A stretch of DNA of 34,886 nucleotides, taken from contig JAJPHO010000177.1 in the NCBI GenBank assembly GCA_021325215.1, forward strand, positions 1 to 34,886, read 5' to 3'. The stretch is from Alphaproteobacteria bacterium. GTDB taxonomy: Bacteria > Pseudomonadota > Alphaproteobacteria > Rhodospirillales > Magnetospirillaceae. The stretch's first letter is position 1; every line of letters begins with the position of its first letter. Made by a program: the position numbers and the translations under genes. Shown here piece by piece: positions 8,369 to 16,564 of the stretch. A model generated the notes under the pieces. It did no database searches and had not been told where the DNA came from. It saw nothing but the letters and a program-made list of their open reading frames with translations.

Positions 8369-8644
8369 TTGGCCAAGGAAGATCTCGTCGAATTCGAAGG
8401 TGTCGTCAGCGAAGTCCTGCCGGACGCCCGTTTTCGTGTCGCCTTGGAAAGTGGGCATGAAGTGCTGGCATACACTTCGGGCCGTATGAAAAAGAACCGC
8501 ATCCGCATTCTGGCGGGCGATCGGGTCACCGTTGAGATGACCCCGTACGACCTCACCAAGGGGCGCATCAATTTCCGTCACCGGGATGATCGCGCTCCTA
8601 CGCCGGGCGCGCAGCGGGGCGGACCGCCCCGCCGCCCTCGCTAA
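8369..8644 (+). CDS. infA: Translation initiation factor IF-1 variant
   Basis: A 91-aa S1/OB-fold protein. Residues 1-72 follow canonical IF-1 closely ([13 protein letters not shown], then [20 protein letters not shown] and PYDLTKGRI). About 20 extra residues form an Arg/Pro/Gly-rich tail that ordinary 72-residue IF-1 lacks. The start is TTG at 8369, supported by an AAGGAAG ribosome site eight bases away and by the conserved MAKED start. Many proteobacteria carry a second IF-1, and the placement beside cspA suggests this may be a cold-associated paralogue. Whether another infA exists elsewhere cannot be seen here. Confidence 0.92.
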   Translation: MAKEDLVEFEGVVSEVLPDARFRVALESGHEVLAYTSGRMKKNRIRILAGDRVTVEMTPYDLTKGRINFRHRDDRAPTPGAQRGGPPRRPR

Positions 8645-8714
8645 AAGCGATTTCGGTCACATCGACCGCCGGGCTAAATCCCGCCCGCTCCAAGGGATAA
8701 GCTATTCTACTTTA

Positions 8715-8748
8715 ACGGCCGCAGAGGGGCATTCGACCCGGCGGCCGT
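8715..8748 (+). promoter_or_regulatory. Strong hairpin before the helicase gene
   Basis: Perfect 8-bp arms ACGGCCGC (8715-8722) and GCGGCCGT (8741-8748) enclose a possible inner GGG/CCC pairing and are followed by CTTT. It lies 70 bp after infA and ends 24 bp before the helicase ATG. It may terminate the cspA-infA transcript or act in the helicase leader; the sequence does not decide. Confidence 0.55.
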
Positions 8749-8772
8749 CTTTCATGTGAAAGATCATACGAT

Positions 8773-10131
8773 ATGACGTCTTTTTCCGATCTCGGCCTTA
8801 TGGCGCCGATCTGCCAGGCAGTGGCCGCCGAAGGTTACGAGACCGCCACACCGATCCAGGAGCAGGCGATTCCCGTCGTGCTGTCCGGCCAGGACGTTCT
8901 GGGCCTCGCCCAGACCGGCACCGGCAAGACCGCCGCGTTCAGCCTGCCGATCCTGCATCGCCTGGCCGAAGCCAAGAAGCGCCCCGGCCCCAAGAAGGTG
9001 CGCTGCCTGGTTCTGACCCCGACCCGTGAGCTGGCCGTCCAGGTCGGCGCCTCGTTCGCCACCTACGGCGTGCATCTGCGCTTCAAGCGCACCGTCATCA
9101 CCGGCGGCGTCGGCTTCACCCCGCAGATGAACGCCCTGGCCGGCGGCCTCGACATCGTCGTCGCCACCCCGGGCCGCCTGCTCGACCTGGCCCAGCGCGG
9201 CTATGCGCAGCTCGACGAGGTCGAGTGCTTCGTGCTCGACGAAGCCGACCGCATGTTCGACATGGGCTTCATCAACGACATCAAGAAGATCATCGCCATG
9301 CTGCCCAAGCAGCGCGTGAATCTTCTGTTCTCGGCCACCATGCCGCCGGCGGTGGCTCAGCTGGCCGAGCAGACCCTGAAGAACCACAAGCGCATCGAAG
9401 TGACTCCGGCCTCCTCGACGGTCGAGCGCATCGAGCAGAAGGTGATGTTCGTTCAGAAGGACAAGAAGAAGGACCTGCTGGTCTCCGTGCTCAAGGAGCA
9501 GGACATCAACCGCGTCATCATCTTCACCCGCACCAAGCACGGCGCCAACCGCCTGGCCGAGCAGCTCGCCAAGCAGGGCATCCCGGCCGAGGCGATCCAC
9601 GGCAACAAGTCGCAGGGCGCGCGCCAGCGTGCGCTTTCTGAATTCCAGTCCGGTAAGGTGCGCGCTTTGGTCGCCACCGACATCGCGGCGCGCGGCATCG
9701 ACGTCGAGGGCGTCAGCCACGTCGTCAATTACGAGCTGCCGAACGAGCCGGAAAGCTACGTCCACCGCATCGGCCGCACCGCGCGCGCCGGCGCCGAGGG
9801 CGTCGCCCTGTCCTTCTGCGAGATGGAGGAGATTCCCTATCTCCGCGCCATCGAGAAGGTGATCCGCCAGGCCGTTCCGGGCGACGACGCCCATGCCTTC
9901 CACGACGCCTCGATCGCCAGCCAGCGCAATTCGCCGCACGTCAAGCCGCCCCAGTTGCAGCGCGGCGGAAACAAGGGCCGCGGCGGCCATGGCGGCCAGT
10001 CCGCCGGCGGCCAGAAGCGCCAGGGGCAAGGCCAAGGCCAGGGGCATGGTCACGGCCAGAATCGCGGTTCCCAGCAGGGCCGCGGCCGCAATGGCGGCCA
10101 GGGCCGTCCGCGCGCGACCCGCGCCGCCTAA
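8773..10131 (+). CDS. DEAD-box RNA helicase, RhlE/CsdA-like
   Basis: ATP-dependent RNA unwinding enzyme of 452 aa. The Q motif region is at about 23-29, Walker A (AQTGTGKT) at 46-53, DEAD at 156-159 and SAT in LLFSATMPP. The C-terminal helicase motifs ATDIAARGID and HRIGRTARAG are intact. From about residue 385 the tail is low-complexity Gly/Gln/Arg/His, as in RNA-binding tails of RhlE. Together with the upstream CspA and IF-1 it forms a plausible cold-adaptation set. The next gene, rsmE, starts four bases after its stop, so helicase and rRNA methylase are probably co-transcribed. Confidence 0.95.
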   Translation: MTSFSDLGLMAPICQAVAAEGYETATPIQEQAIPVVLSGQDVLGLAQTGTGKTAAFSLPILHRLAEAKKRPGPKKVRCLVLTPTRELAVQVGASFATYGVHLRFKRTVITGGVGFTPQMNALAGGLDIVVATPGRLLDLAQRGYAQLDEVECFVLDEADRMFDMGFINDIKKIIAMLPKQRVNLLFSATMPPAVAQLAEQTLKNHKRIEVTPASSTVERIEQKVMFVQKDKKKDLLVSVLKEQDINRVIIFTRTKHGANRLAEQLAKQGIPAEAIHGNKSQGARQRALSEFQSGKVRALVATDIAARGIDVEGVSHVVNYELPNEPESYVHRIGRTARAGAEGVALSFCEMEEIPYLRAIEKVIRQAVPGDDAHAFHDASIASQRNSPHVKPPQLQRGGNKGRGGHGGQSAGGQKRQGQGQGQGHGHGQNRGSQQGRGRNGGQGRPRATRAA

Positions 10132-10134
10132 GCA

Positions 10135-10884
10135 ATGACGGAGCCGGCCCCGCGTCATCGCCTCTTCATCGAGGCGGGCCTGGCGGCCGGCACCGACATC
10201 CAGGTCAGCGAACAGCAGGCGCATTACCTGCTGAACGTGATGCGCTTCGCCGTCGGCGGCGAGGTTGCCCTGTTCAATGGCCGGGACGGCGAATGGCGGG
10301 GCGTCATCGCCGAAACCGGCAAGAAGAAAGTCCGCCTATCCGTCGCCGAACAGCTGCGGCCGCAAGCCGTGGAGCCCGATCTGTGGCTGCTGTTTGCCGC
10401 CGTCAAGCGGGCCCGCATCGATCTGATCGTCGAGAAGGCTACCGAACTGGGCGTCTCGGTGCTGCAGCCGGTTTTCACCGAGCGCACCGTGATGAGCCGG
10501 GTCGGCGAGGAGCGTCTGGCCGCGATCGCCATCGAGGCGGCGGAACAATGCGAACGTCTTACGGTGCCCGAGCTGCGCGCCCCCTTGTCTTTGCAGGCCG
10601 CACTCACCAAATGGCCGGAGGGACGCGTTCTTCTGTTGATGGATGAGACCGGCGCCGGGCGGCCAATCGCCGAGGCGCTGGGCGAGCTTCCGCCGGGGCC
10701 GGCAGCCGTGCTGATCGGACCCGAGGGCGGCTTCGCGAAATCCGAACTTGACGGGTTTTCGCGTCTCACGTTTGCTGTCCGCGTCGGACTGGGACCGCGT
10801 ATTCTGCGGGCCGACACCGCCGCCATAGCTGCCTTGACCTGCTATCAGGCCATCCGCGGCGACTGGCGCGACCCTCCCCCTTAA
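10135..10884 (+). CDS. rsmE: 16S rRNA m3U1498 methyltransferase
   Basis: Methylates U1498 of 16S rRNA in the assembled small subunit. The 249-aa protein has the N-terminal PUA-like part (RHRLFIEAG, then QQAHYLLNVMRF). The C-terminal SPOUT knot has LIGPEGGFAKSELDGF and the signature LGPRILRADTAAIAAL. It starts four bases after the helicase gene and is followed 36 bp later by gshA on the same strand. The family assignment is clear. Confidence 0.95.
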   Translation: MTEPAPRHRLFIEAGLAAGTDIQVSEQQAHYLLNVMRFAVGGEVALFNGRDGEWRGVIAETGKKKVRLSVAEQLRPQAVEPDLWLLFAAVKRARIDLIVEKATELGVSVLQPVFTERTVMSRVGEERLAAIAIEAAEQCERLTVPELRAPLSLQAALTKWPEGRVLLLMDETGAGRPIAEALGELPPGPAAVLIGPEGGFAKSELDGFSRLTFAVRVGLGPRILRADTAAIAALTCYQAIRGDWRDPPP

Positions 10885-10920
10885 GTCTTACAGCCAATTC
10901 TACCAGGAGCTCCCGTCTGC

Positions 10921-12285
10921 ATGTCCGCGCCGGCCAAACCGAACGTCGAGCCCATCCACTCCAAAGCCCAGCTGGTCGAGTACATCGCCGAAGGATCGAA
11001 GCCGCGCGAGAGCTGGCGGATCGGGACCGAGCACGAGAAATTCGTCTTCCATCTGGCCGACAACAGTCCGGTCGCCTATGAGGGCGATAACGGCATCCGC
11101 GCGCTGCTGCAGGGGCTGACCCAGTTCGGCTGGGAGCCGGTCGAGGAGAATGGCCACGTCATCGCCCTGACCCAGAACGGCGCCAACATCACGCTGGAGC
11201 CGGGCGGGCAGTTCGAGCTGTCGGGCGCGCCCTTGCTGAGCGTCCACCAGACCTGCCGCGAGACCAACGAGCATCTGGCCCAGGTCAAGGAGATCGGGCA
11301 GAAGCTGGGCGTCGGTTTCCTGGGTCTGGGCTTCAATCCGAAATGGAAGCGCGAGGACATCCCGTGGATGCCCAAGGGCCGCTACGCCATCATGCGCCGC
11401 TATATGCCGCTCAAGGGCAATCTCGGCCTCGACATGATGCTGCGGACCTGTACCGTGCAGGTCAATCTCGATTTCTCCTCCGAAGCCGACATGGTCAAGA
11501 AGTACCGCGTCGCTTTGGCGCTGCAGCCCATCGCCACCGCGCTGTGGGCCAATTCGCCTTTCGTCGACGGTAAGCCCTCGGGCTTCGAATCCTTCCGCGC
11601 CAATATCTGGACCGACACCGATCCCGACCGCACCGGCCTGCTACCCTTCGTGTTCGAGGACGGCATGAGCTTCGAGCGCCATGTCGATTACGTGCTCGAT
11701 GTGCCGATGTATTTCGTCTATCGCGACGGGAAATATATCGATGTGGCCGGCTCGTCCTTCCGCGACTTCATGCAGGGCAAGCTGGCGGCGCTGCCCGGCG
11801 AGCTGCCGACCATGGGCGACTGGGCCGATCACCTGACCACGGTGTTCCCCGAAGTGCGCCTGAAACGCTATCTGGAAATGCGCGGCGCCGACGGCGGCCC
11901 GTGGCGCCGTCTCTGTGCGCTGCCGGCCTATTGGGTCGGCCTGCTCTACGACACGGTGGCGCTGGATGCCGCCTGGGATCTGGTCAAGGACTGGTCGATG
12001 GAGGAACGCGCGTCCTTACGCGCCGGCGTTCCGCGCCAGGGCCTCAAGACGCCGTTCCGCAAGGGCACGGTGCTCGACATCGCCCGCCAGACGCTGAAGA
12101 TCGCCCGCGACGGTCTCGACCGCCGTGGCGAGCATGATCAGTTCGGCCGCACGGAAGCGATCTTCCTGGAAACGCTGGATCGCTCGGTCGAGACCGGGAT
12201 GTCGCCGGCCGACGAGATGCTGGCCGACTTCGCCGGCCGCTGGAAGGGCGACATCGACGAAGTCTACCGCGAGCATTGCTACTGA
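10921..12285 (+). CDS. gshA: Glutamate-cysteine ligase, plant/alphaproteobacterial type
   Basis: Joins glutamate and cysteine in the first step of glutathione synthesis. The 454-aa sequence matches the plant-like class of the enzyme ([12 protein letters not shown] near residue 35, then [17 protein letters not shown] and [19 protein letters not shown]). The Cys of that class that forms redox-sensitive disulfides in plants cannot be judged here. AGGAG lies 11 bases before the ATG, a slightly long distance. Its 3' end overlaps the minus-strand TPR/glycosyltransferase gene by seven bases, tail to tail. Confidence 0.94.
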   Translation: MSAPAKPNVEPIHSKAQLVEYIAEGSKPRESWRIGTEHEKFVFHLADNSPVAYEGDNGIRALLQGLTQFGWEPVEENGHVIALTQNGANITLEPGGQFELSGAPLLSVHQTCRETNEHLAQVKEIGQKLGVGFLGLGFNPKWKREDIPWMPKGRYAIMRRYMPLKGNLGLDMMLRTCTVQVNLDFSSEADMVKKYRVALALQPIATALWANSPFVDGKPSGFESFRANIWTDTDPDRTGLLPFVFEDGMSFERHVDYVLDVPMYFVYRDGKYIDVAGSSFRDFMQGKLAALPGELPTMGDWADHLTTVFPEVRLKRYLEMRGADGGPWRRLCALPAYWVGLLYDTVALDAAWDLVKDWSMEERASLRAGVPRQGLKTPFRKGTVLDIARQTLKIARDGLDRRGEHDQFGRTEAIFLETLDRSVETGMSPADEMLADFAGRWKGDIDEVYREHCY

Positions 12286-14369
12286 GCGATGCGCCGATAG
12301 GCGTCTTCGAGAGCGCGGGCGAAGCGATCGGTGTCGAATAACGGCGCCGTATCGCGGTTGCCCGCGAGCTTTTCCCTCAACCCGGCCAGCCTGGCGGCGT
12401 CCGTCGCCAGGGCCAGGGCCGTCGCCTCATACTCTTCCAGCGACGAGGTGATCAGCTCGGGCAGCCCAACCGCCGTGAGCAGGCTGGCGGCGACCCGTCC
12501 CGCGAAGGTTTCACCCCGGCAGGTCAACAGGGGCAGACCCGCCCACAGCGCGTCGCTGGCGGTGGTGTGGGCGTTGTAGGGCAGGGTGTCGAGAAACAGA
12601 TCGGCCTGGCGATGGCGCGCCAGATGCTCGGGCAGGGGCAGGCGGGGCGCGAAGATCAAGCGCTCCGGGCCGATGCCGGCCTTTACCGCTTCCCGTTTCA
12701 GATTTTCCGTGGCCGGGCCGTCGAGCAGCCACAGCACGCTGCCGGGTATCTTGGCCAGCAGCCGCATCCAGATCGCGAACAGAGCGGGCGTGATCTTGAA
12801 ACTGTTGTTGAAGCAGCAGAACACGAAGCCCGTCGCCTCACGGGGCAGCGTCTCCGCGATCTCGCGCTGCCGGTCGTTCGGCTGATAGCAATCCGGCAGA
12901 CGGATGACCGTCTCGCTGAAGAAGATTTCGTCGCCCGGCGGAATACAGACCGCATCGGCGATGATGTAATCGATGAAATCCGCCCCCATCGTTCCCGGAT
13001 AGCCGAGGAAACTCACCTGCACGGGTGCGGGCCGCCGAGCCAGGATCTGGGGGCGTCCGCCGCGCGTATAGCCATTGAGGTCGACCAGGATGTCGATGCC
13101 GTCCTGCCGGATGGTTCGGGCGGCGCCAGCATGGGTGGCGGCGCGAAGGTCGACGAAGCGGTCGAAGCTTTCCGCCAGCCTGCGCCGGATCGGGCTGCCA
13201 TCGTCGGGACCGAAGGAATAGCCGATGATGTCGAAGTCTTGCCGGCCATGACGCTCGATCAGTTCAGCGATCAATTGGCTGGTCGGATGGATGCGGAAAT
13301 CGGCGGACATATAGCCGACGCGGATTTTCGGGCCCTTGCGCCGCGGCGGGATCGGCGCACCAGGCAGTTTGCTCGCGAAGTTCCTCGCCGCGATGAGCTG
13401 CTGTTCGGCGGTGAGGCCGAAGGTGAGCAGCGGGAATTGCGGAATCCTCTCTCCGTGGGCCGGAATCAGGCGCAGCAGCTCCTGGCGGCGCTGGTCCAGC
13501 CCGTCCCACAGGCAGAGGCTTTGCAGGCAATGGAGAAGCTGGCTCGCCGCTTCGGCGTAATCCGGTTTGAGGCGCAGAGCGGCCTCATAGGATGCGCGTG
13601 CTTCGTCGATGCGGCCCAGCTCATAGAGGGCGGTGCCGCGGTTGTAATGGGCCTGGGCATGGTCCGGCCTGATGCGGATCACCGCATCGTAGGAGGCCAG
13701 GGCGTCTGCATAGCGGCCCAGATCGCACAGGGCGGGCCCTCGATTGGAAAGCGCATCGGCATGATCGGGCACGAGGCGGAGCGCGGAATCATAGGACGCC
13801 AGGGCCTCTTCCGCGTGGCCGAGCAGATAGAGCACGATGCCGCGGTTCGACAGCGCCAGGGCCTGATCGGGATCGAGTTCGAGCGCGGCGTCATAGGCGG
13901 CCAAGGCTTCGTCGAGACGCCCGAGAGCATATAGCGCGGTCCCACGGCCCGCCCGCGCCTGGGCGTGGTCCGGCAGGCGGTCAAAAGCCGTCACGGCCTC
14001 GTCCAGTCGGCCGAGCTCGTGCAGGATGAGGCCGCGATTATACCCTGCATCGATATGGCCGGGCGAAAGCCCCAGCGCCGCATCGCAGGCCGCCAGAGCC
14101 TCTTCGATCCGGCCGAGCTTCATCAGCGCGGCGCCGAGGTTCGCCTGATAGGAGGGAGCGTTGGGATTGACCGCGATCGCCTGGCCGATCAGGTCGGCGG
14201 CGATATCGTGCCGCTTGACCTGATGGGCGATCAGCCCGAGCAGATGCAGCGCGTCGGCGTGGCGGGAATCCTGCGCGAGAATTTCCCGATAGAGCCGTTC
14301 GGCATCACCAAGCCTTCCGGCCCGGTGATGGTCTACGGCCTGTTCGAGACGTTCTCTGACGGATGTCAG
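12279..14369 (-). CDS. TPR protein with O-GlcNAc transferase-like (GT41) domain
   Basis: A large protein of N-terminal TPR repeats followed by a GT41 (SPINDLY/OGT-like) transferase domain. About seven or eight TPRs are visible; one is shortened at [13 protein letters not shown]. The catalytic part starts near [16 protein letters not shown] and includes [17 protein letters not shown], the FLGYPGTMG block, [12 protein letters not shown] and [17 protein letters not shown]. The first ATG is at 14123, but 82 upstream codons in the same frame clearly encode another TPR unit ([18 protein letters not shown], then ADALHLLG). No ATG, GTG or TTG lies in that extension. A CTG at 14369 overlaps the tldD stop as CTGA and is my preferred start (696 aa). 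The fallback is 14123 (614 aa). Bacterial substrates are unknown. Confidence 0.85.
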   Translation of the reverse strand: MTSVRERLEQAVDHHRAGRLGDAERLYREILAQDSRHADALHLLGLIAHQVKRHDIAADLIGQAIAVNPNAPSYQANLGAALMKLGRIEEALAACDAALGLSPGHIDAGYNRGLILHELGRLDEAVTAFDRLPDHAQARAGRGTALYALGRLDEALAAYDAALELDPDQALALSNRGIVLYLLGHAEEALASYDSALRLVPDHADALSNRGPALCDLGRYADALASYDAVIRIRPDHAQAHYNRGTALYELGRIDEARASYEAALRLKPDYAEAASQLLHCLQSLCLWDGLDQRRQELLRLIPAHGERIPQFPLLTFGLTAEQQLIAARNFASKLPGAPIPPRRKGPKIRVGYMSADFRIHPTSQLIAELIERHGRQDFDIIGYSFGPDDGSPIRRRLAESFDRFVDLRAATHAGAARTIRQDGIDILVDLNGYTRGGRPQILARRPAPVQVSFLGYPGTMGADFIDYIIADAVCIPPGDEIFFSETVIRLPDCYQPNDRQREIAETLPREATGFVFCCFNNSFKITPALFAIWMRLLAKIPGSVLWLLDGPATENLKREAVKAGIGPERLIFAPRLPLPEHLARHRQADLFLDTLPYNAHTTASDALWAGLPLLTCRGETFAGRVAASLLTAVGLPELITSSLEEYEATALALATDAARLAGLREKLAGNRDTAPLFDTDRFARALEDAYRRIAQ

Positions 14370-15796
14370 GCGGTGCCGCCCACGGTCAGGCCGTCGATGC
14401 GCAGGGTCGGCTGGCCGACCCCGACCGGCACGCTCTGGCCGTCCTTGCCGCAGGTGCCGACGCCGTCATCGAGCGCCAGGTCGTTGCCGATCATCGAGAC
14501 GCGGGTCAGCACGTCGGGGCCGTTGCCGATCAGGGTGGCGCCCTTGACGGCGGGGCCCAGCTTGCCGTTCTCGACCAGATAGGCCTCGGTCGCCGAGAAG
14601 ACGAACTTGCCGCTGGTGATGTCGACCTGGCCGCCGCCGAAATTGACGGCGTAGATACCCTTCTTGACCGAGGCGATGATCTCGCCCGGGTCCTTGTCGC
14701 CATTCAGCATGAAAGTGTTGGTCATGCGCGGCATCGGCTGGCTGCCATAGGATTGGCGACGGCCGTTGCCGGTCGGGCGCACGCCCATCAGGCGGGCATT
14801 CAGGCGGTCGAAGATATAGCCCTTGAGGATGCCGTCCTCGATCAGCACCGAGCGCGACGAAGCGGTGCCTTCGTCGTCGATCGAGATCGAGCCGCGGCGG
14901 TCGGGCAGGGTGCCGTCATCGACCACGGTGACGCCCGGCGAGGCGACGCGCTCGCCGATGCGCCCCGAAAAGGCCGAAGTGCCCTTGCGGTTGAAATCGC
15001 CTTCCAGGCCATGGCCGATGGCTTCGTGCAGCAGCACGCCGGGCCAGCCCGGCCCCAGCACCACGGTCATGTCGCCGGCCGGCGCCGGCACCGAATCGAG
15101 ATTGAGCAACGACTGGCGCAGCGCTTCGTCGACGGCGGCCTTCCAGGCGGTCTCGTCGATCAGGCCGTCATAGGTGACGCGTCCGCCCATGCCATGGCTG
15201 CCGGTTTCGCGGCGGCCGTCGCGTTCGGTCATCACCGACACGTTGAGGCGCACCATGGGGCGGACGTCCGAGGCGAACTGACCGACGGCGCGGATGATGC
15301 GCACCGCCTGCCACGAGCCGAGGATCGAGGCCATCACCTGCACCACGGACGGGTCCTTGGCGCGGGCATAGGCATCGATCTTCTGCAGCAGGGCGACCTT
15401 GGTCTCGAAGGGAATAAGATTGATCGGGTTGGCGTCTGTGTAGAGTTGGGTGTTGGTACCGCCCGGTCCGACCGCGGCCTCGCCGCCCCGGCCCGAGCGC
15501 ACCGCCTTGACCGTATCGGCGGCGCGCTTCAGCGCACCTTCCGAGAATTCGCTGGCATGGGCGAAGCCGGTCGCCTCACCCGACACCGCGCGTAGGCCGA
15601 ACCCCATGGAGGTGTCGAAATTGGCCGATTTGATCTTGCCGTCATCGAGGCTGATGCTCTCGGATTGGCGGTATTCAAGGAACAACTCGCCATCATCCGC
15701 CCCGGTCAGCGCATCGGCCACCAAGGCGTTGGTCGCGTCGCGGTCGAGCCCGGCGCGCTGAAAAAAAAGATCTTCGGTAGTGGCATCATGCGACAT
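14366..15796 (-). CDS. tldD: Metalloprotease TldD
   Basis: A zinc-dependent peptidase subunit of the TldD/TldE family, which trims peptides such as microcin precursors and CcdA. The 476-aa protein has the zinc-binding HExxH motif in LLHEAIGHGLEGD and the usual C-terminal G-rich end. The start is the ATG at 15796 (MSHDATTED), with GGAG eight bases upstream; an upstream in-frame ATG adds 18 residues that run into the repeat-bearing gap and is rejected. The partner gene tldE (pmbA) is not in the window. Gene order on this strand is yqgE, tldD, TPR-OGT, with the last pair overlapping. Confidence 0.93.
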   Translation of the reverse strand: MSHDATTEDLFFQRAGLDRDATNALVADALTGADDGELFLEYRQSESISLDDGKIKSANFDTSMGFGLRAVSGEATGFAHASEFSEGALKRAADTVKAVRSGRGGEAAVGPGGTNTQLYTDANPINLIPFETKVALLQKIDAYARAKDPSVVQVMASILGSWQAVRIIRAVGQFASDVRPMVRLNVSVMTERDGRRETGSHGMGGRVTYDGLIDETAWKAAVDEALRQSLLNLDSVPAPAGDMTVVLGPGWPGVLLHEAIGHGLEGDFNRKGTSAFSGRIGERVASPGVTVVDDGTLPDRRGSISIDDEGTASSRSVLIEDGILKGYIFDRLNARLMGVRPTGNGRRQSYGSQPMPRMTNTFMLNGDKDPGEIIASVKKGIYAVNFGGGQVDITSGKFVFSATEAYLVENGKLGPAVKGATLIGNGPDVLTRVSMIGNDLALDDGVGTCGKDGQSVPVGVGQPTLRIDGLTVGGTA

Positions 15797-15860
15797 AACA
15801 GTGCTCCAAACTCTTCTTTCCGGGCCGCGACTGCGGCCCCGCGCTACCAACAGCGTCGAT

Positions 15861-15924
15861 CACACAGACGCTATAGCTTGGCGCGTAAGCCAAGCGGCCG
15901 GAGGCCGCGCCCGGCGCTTGAGGG
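15861..15924 (+). repeat. Dispersed hairpin repeat, copy B
   Basis: Located between yqgE and tldD. It consists of CACACAGACG, then a stem GCTTGG/CCAAGC, then a second stem CGGCC-GGA-GGCCG, ending in GCCCGGCGCTTGAGGG. It aligns with the copy at 18638-18702 (reverse orientation) over its whole length. The second stem differs there (CGGCT-GGA-AGCCG) yet still pairs. Weaker similarity continues about 20 bp upstream. Confidence 0.8.
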
Positions 15925-15931
15925 AAAAAAA

Positions 15932-16513
15932 CTAAGCATGCCCGGCATCGCCGGACAGCATGCTGAAGTCCACGCCGATCTTGGAGATGGCGCGTTCCCA
16001 TTTGTGGTCGATGTCGGCGCCGAACAGCAATTCATTGTCGGGCTCGACGCTCAGCCAGGCATTGTCGCGGATCTCGTTGTCGAGCTGTCCGGCGCTTCAG
16101 CCGGCATAGCCCAGCGCGAGCAGGCTGCGGGCCGGGCCCTGGCCGTTGGCGATCGCTTTCAGCACGTCGATGGTGGCGGTCAGCCCGACCTCGTCATTGA
16201 CCACCAGGGTGGTTTCCTGAACATAGTCGGTGGAATGCAGCACGAAGCCGCGGCCAGCCTCGACCGGGCCGCCGAAATGGATCTTGATCGGATCGCACAG
16301 CGGGGTCGGCTCGATGTTGAGTTGTTCCAGCAGGTCGGGGAAGGACAGGCCGTTGAACATGCGGTTGATCACCAGCCCCATGGCGCCTTCGGCCGTATGG
16401 GCGCACATATAGACCACCGCCCGGGAAAAGCGCGCGTCGCGCATCTGGGGCATCGCGATCAACATTTGGCCAGCCAGATAGCCTGAGGGGTTGATGAGCG
16501 TAGACATATTCAT
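15932..16513 (-). pseudogene. YqgE/AlgH family gene with in-frame TGA
   Basis: Reads as a full-length YqgE/AlgH (UPF0301) protein of 193 codons, a cytosolic family of unsettled function. The N-terminus is MNMSTLINPSGYLAGQMLIA; FSRAVVYMCAHTAEGAMGLVIN and IHFGGPVEAGRGFVLHS follow. Codon 139 (16099-16097) is TGA. The same frame then continues without any break through SAGQLDNEIRDNAWLSVEP, KWERAISKIGVDFSMLSG and DAGHA to a TAG at 15932. Family members have Trp at this place (GYAGW), so TGG to TGA is the likely single change. It could be a recent nonsense mutation, a sequence error or readthrough. Without readthrough the product would be 138 aa and lack the C-terminal third. Confidence 0.8.
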
Positions 16514-16564
16514 CAGATATGCTTCTGCGGGGCTTAAAGCAAGGTTAGAGCAAGGGTGAGATTG

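Noticed and set aside
8764-10224. 486-codon minus-strand frame over the helicase gene
   Set aside because: Antisense to a gene with all DEAD-box motifs; low-complexity Leu/Ala/Asp composition typical of a shadow.
12567-13934. 455-codon plus-strand frame over the TPR/OGT gene
   Set aside because: Antisense shadow; the minus strand carries clear TPR and GT41 motifs.
15786-16001. 71-codon minus-strand frame across repeat copy B, with a peptide resembling one read from copy C
   Set aside because: The peptides match only because the DNA repeat matches; no ribosome site, and copy A does not preserve the same peptide.
16097-16099. Selenocysteine at the yqgE TGA
   Set aside because: The family has Trp, not Cys, at this position, and nothing suggests a selenocysteine insertion element.
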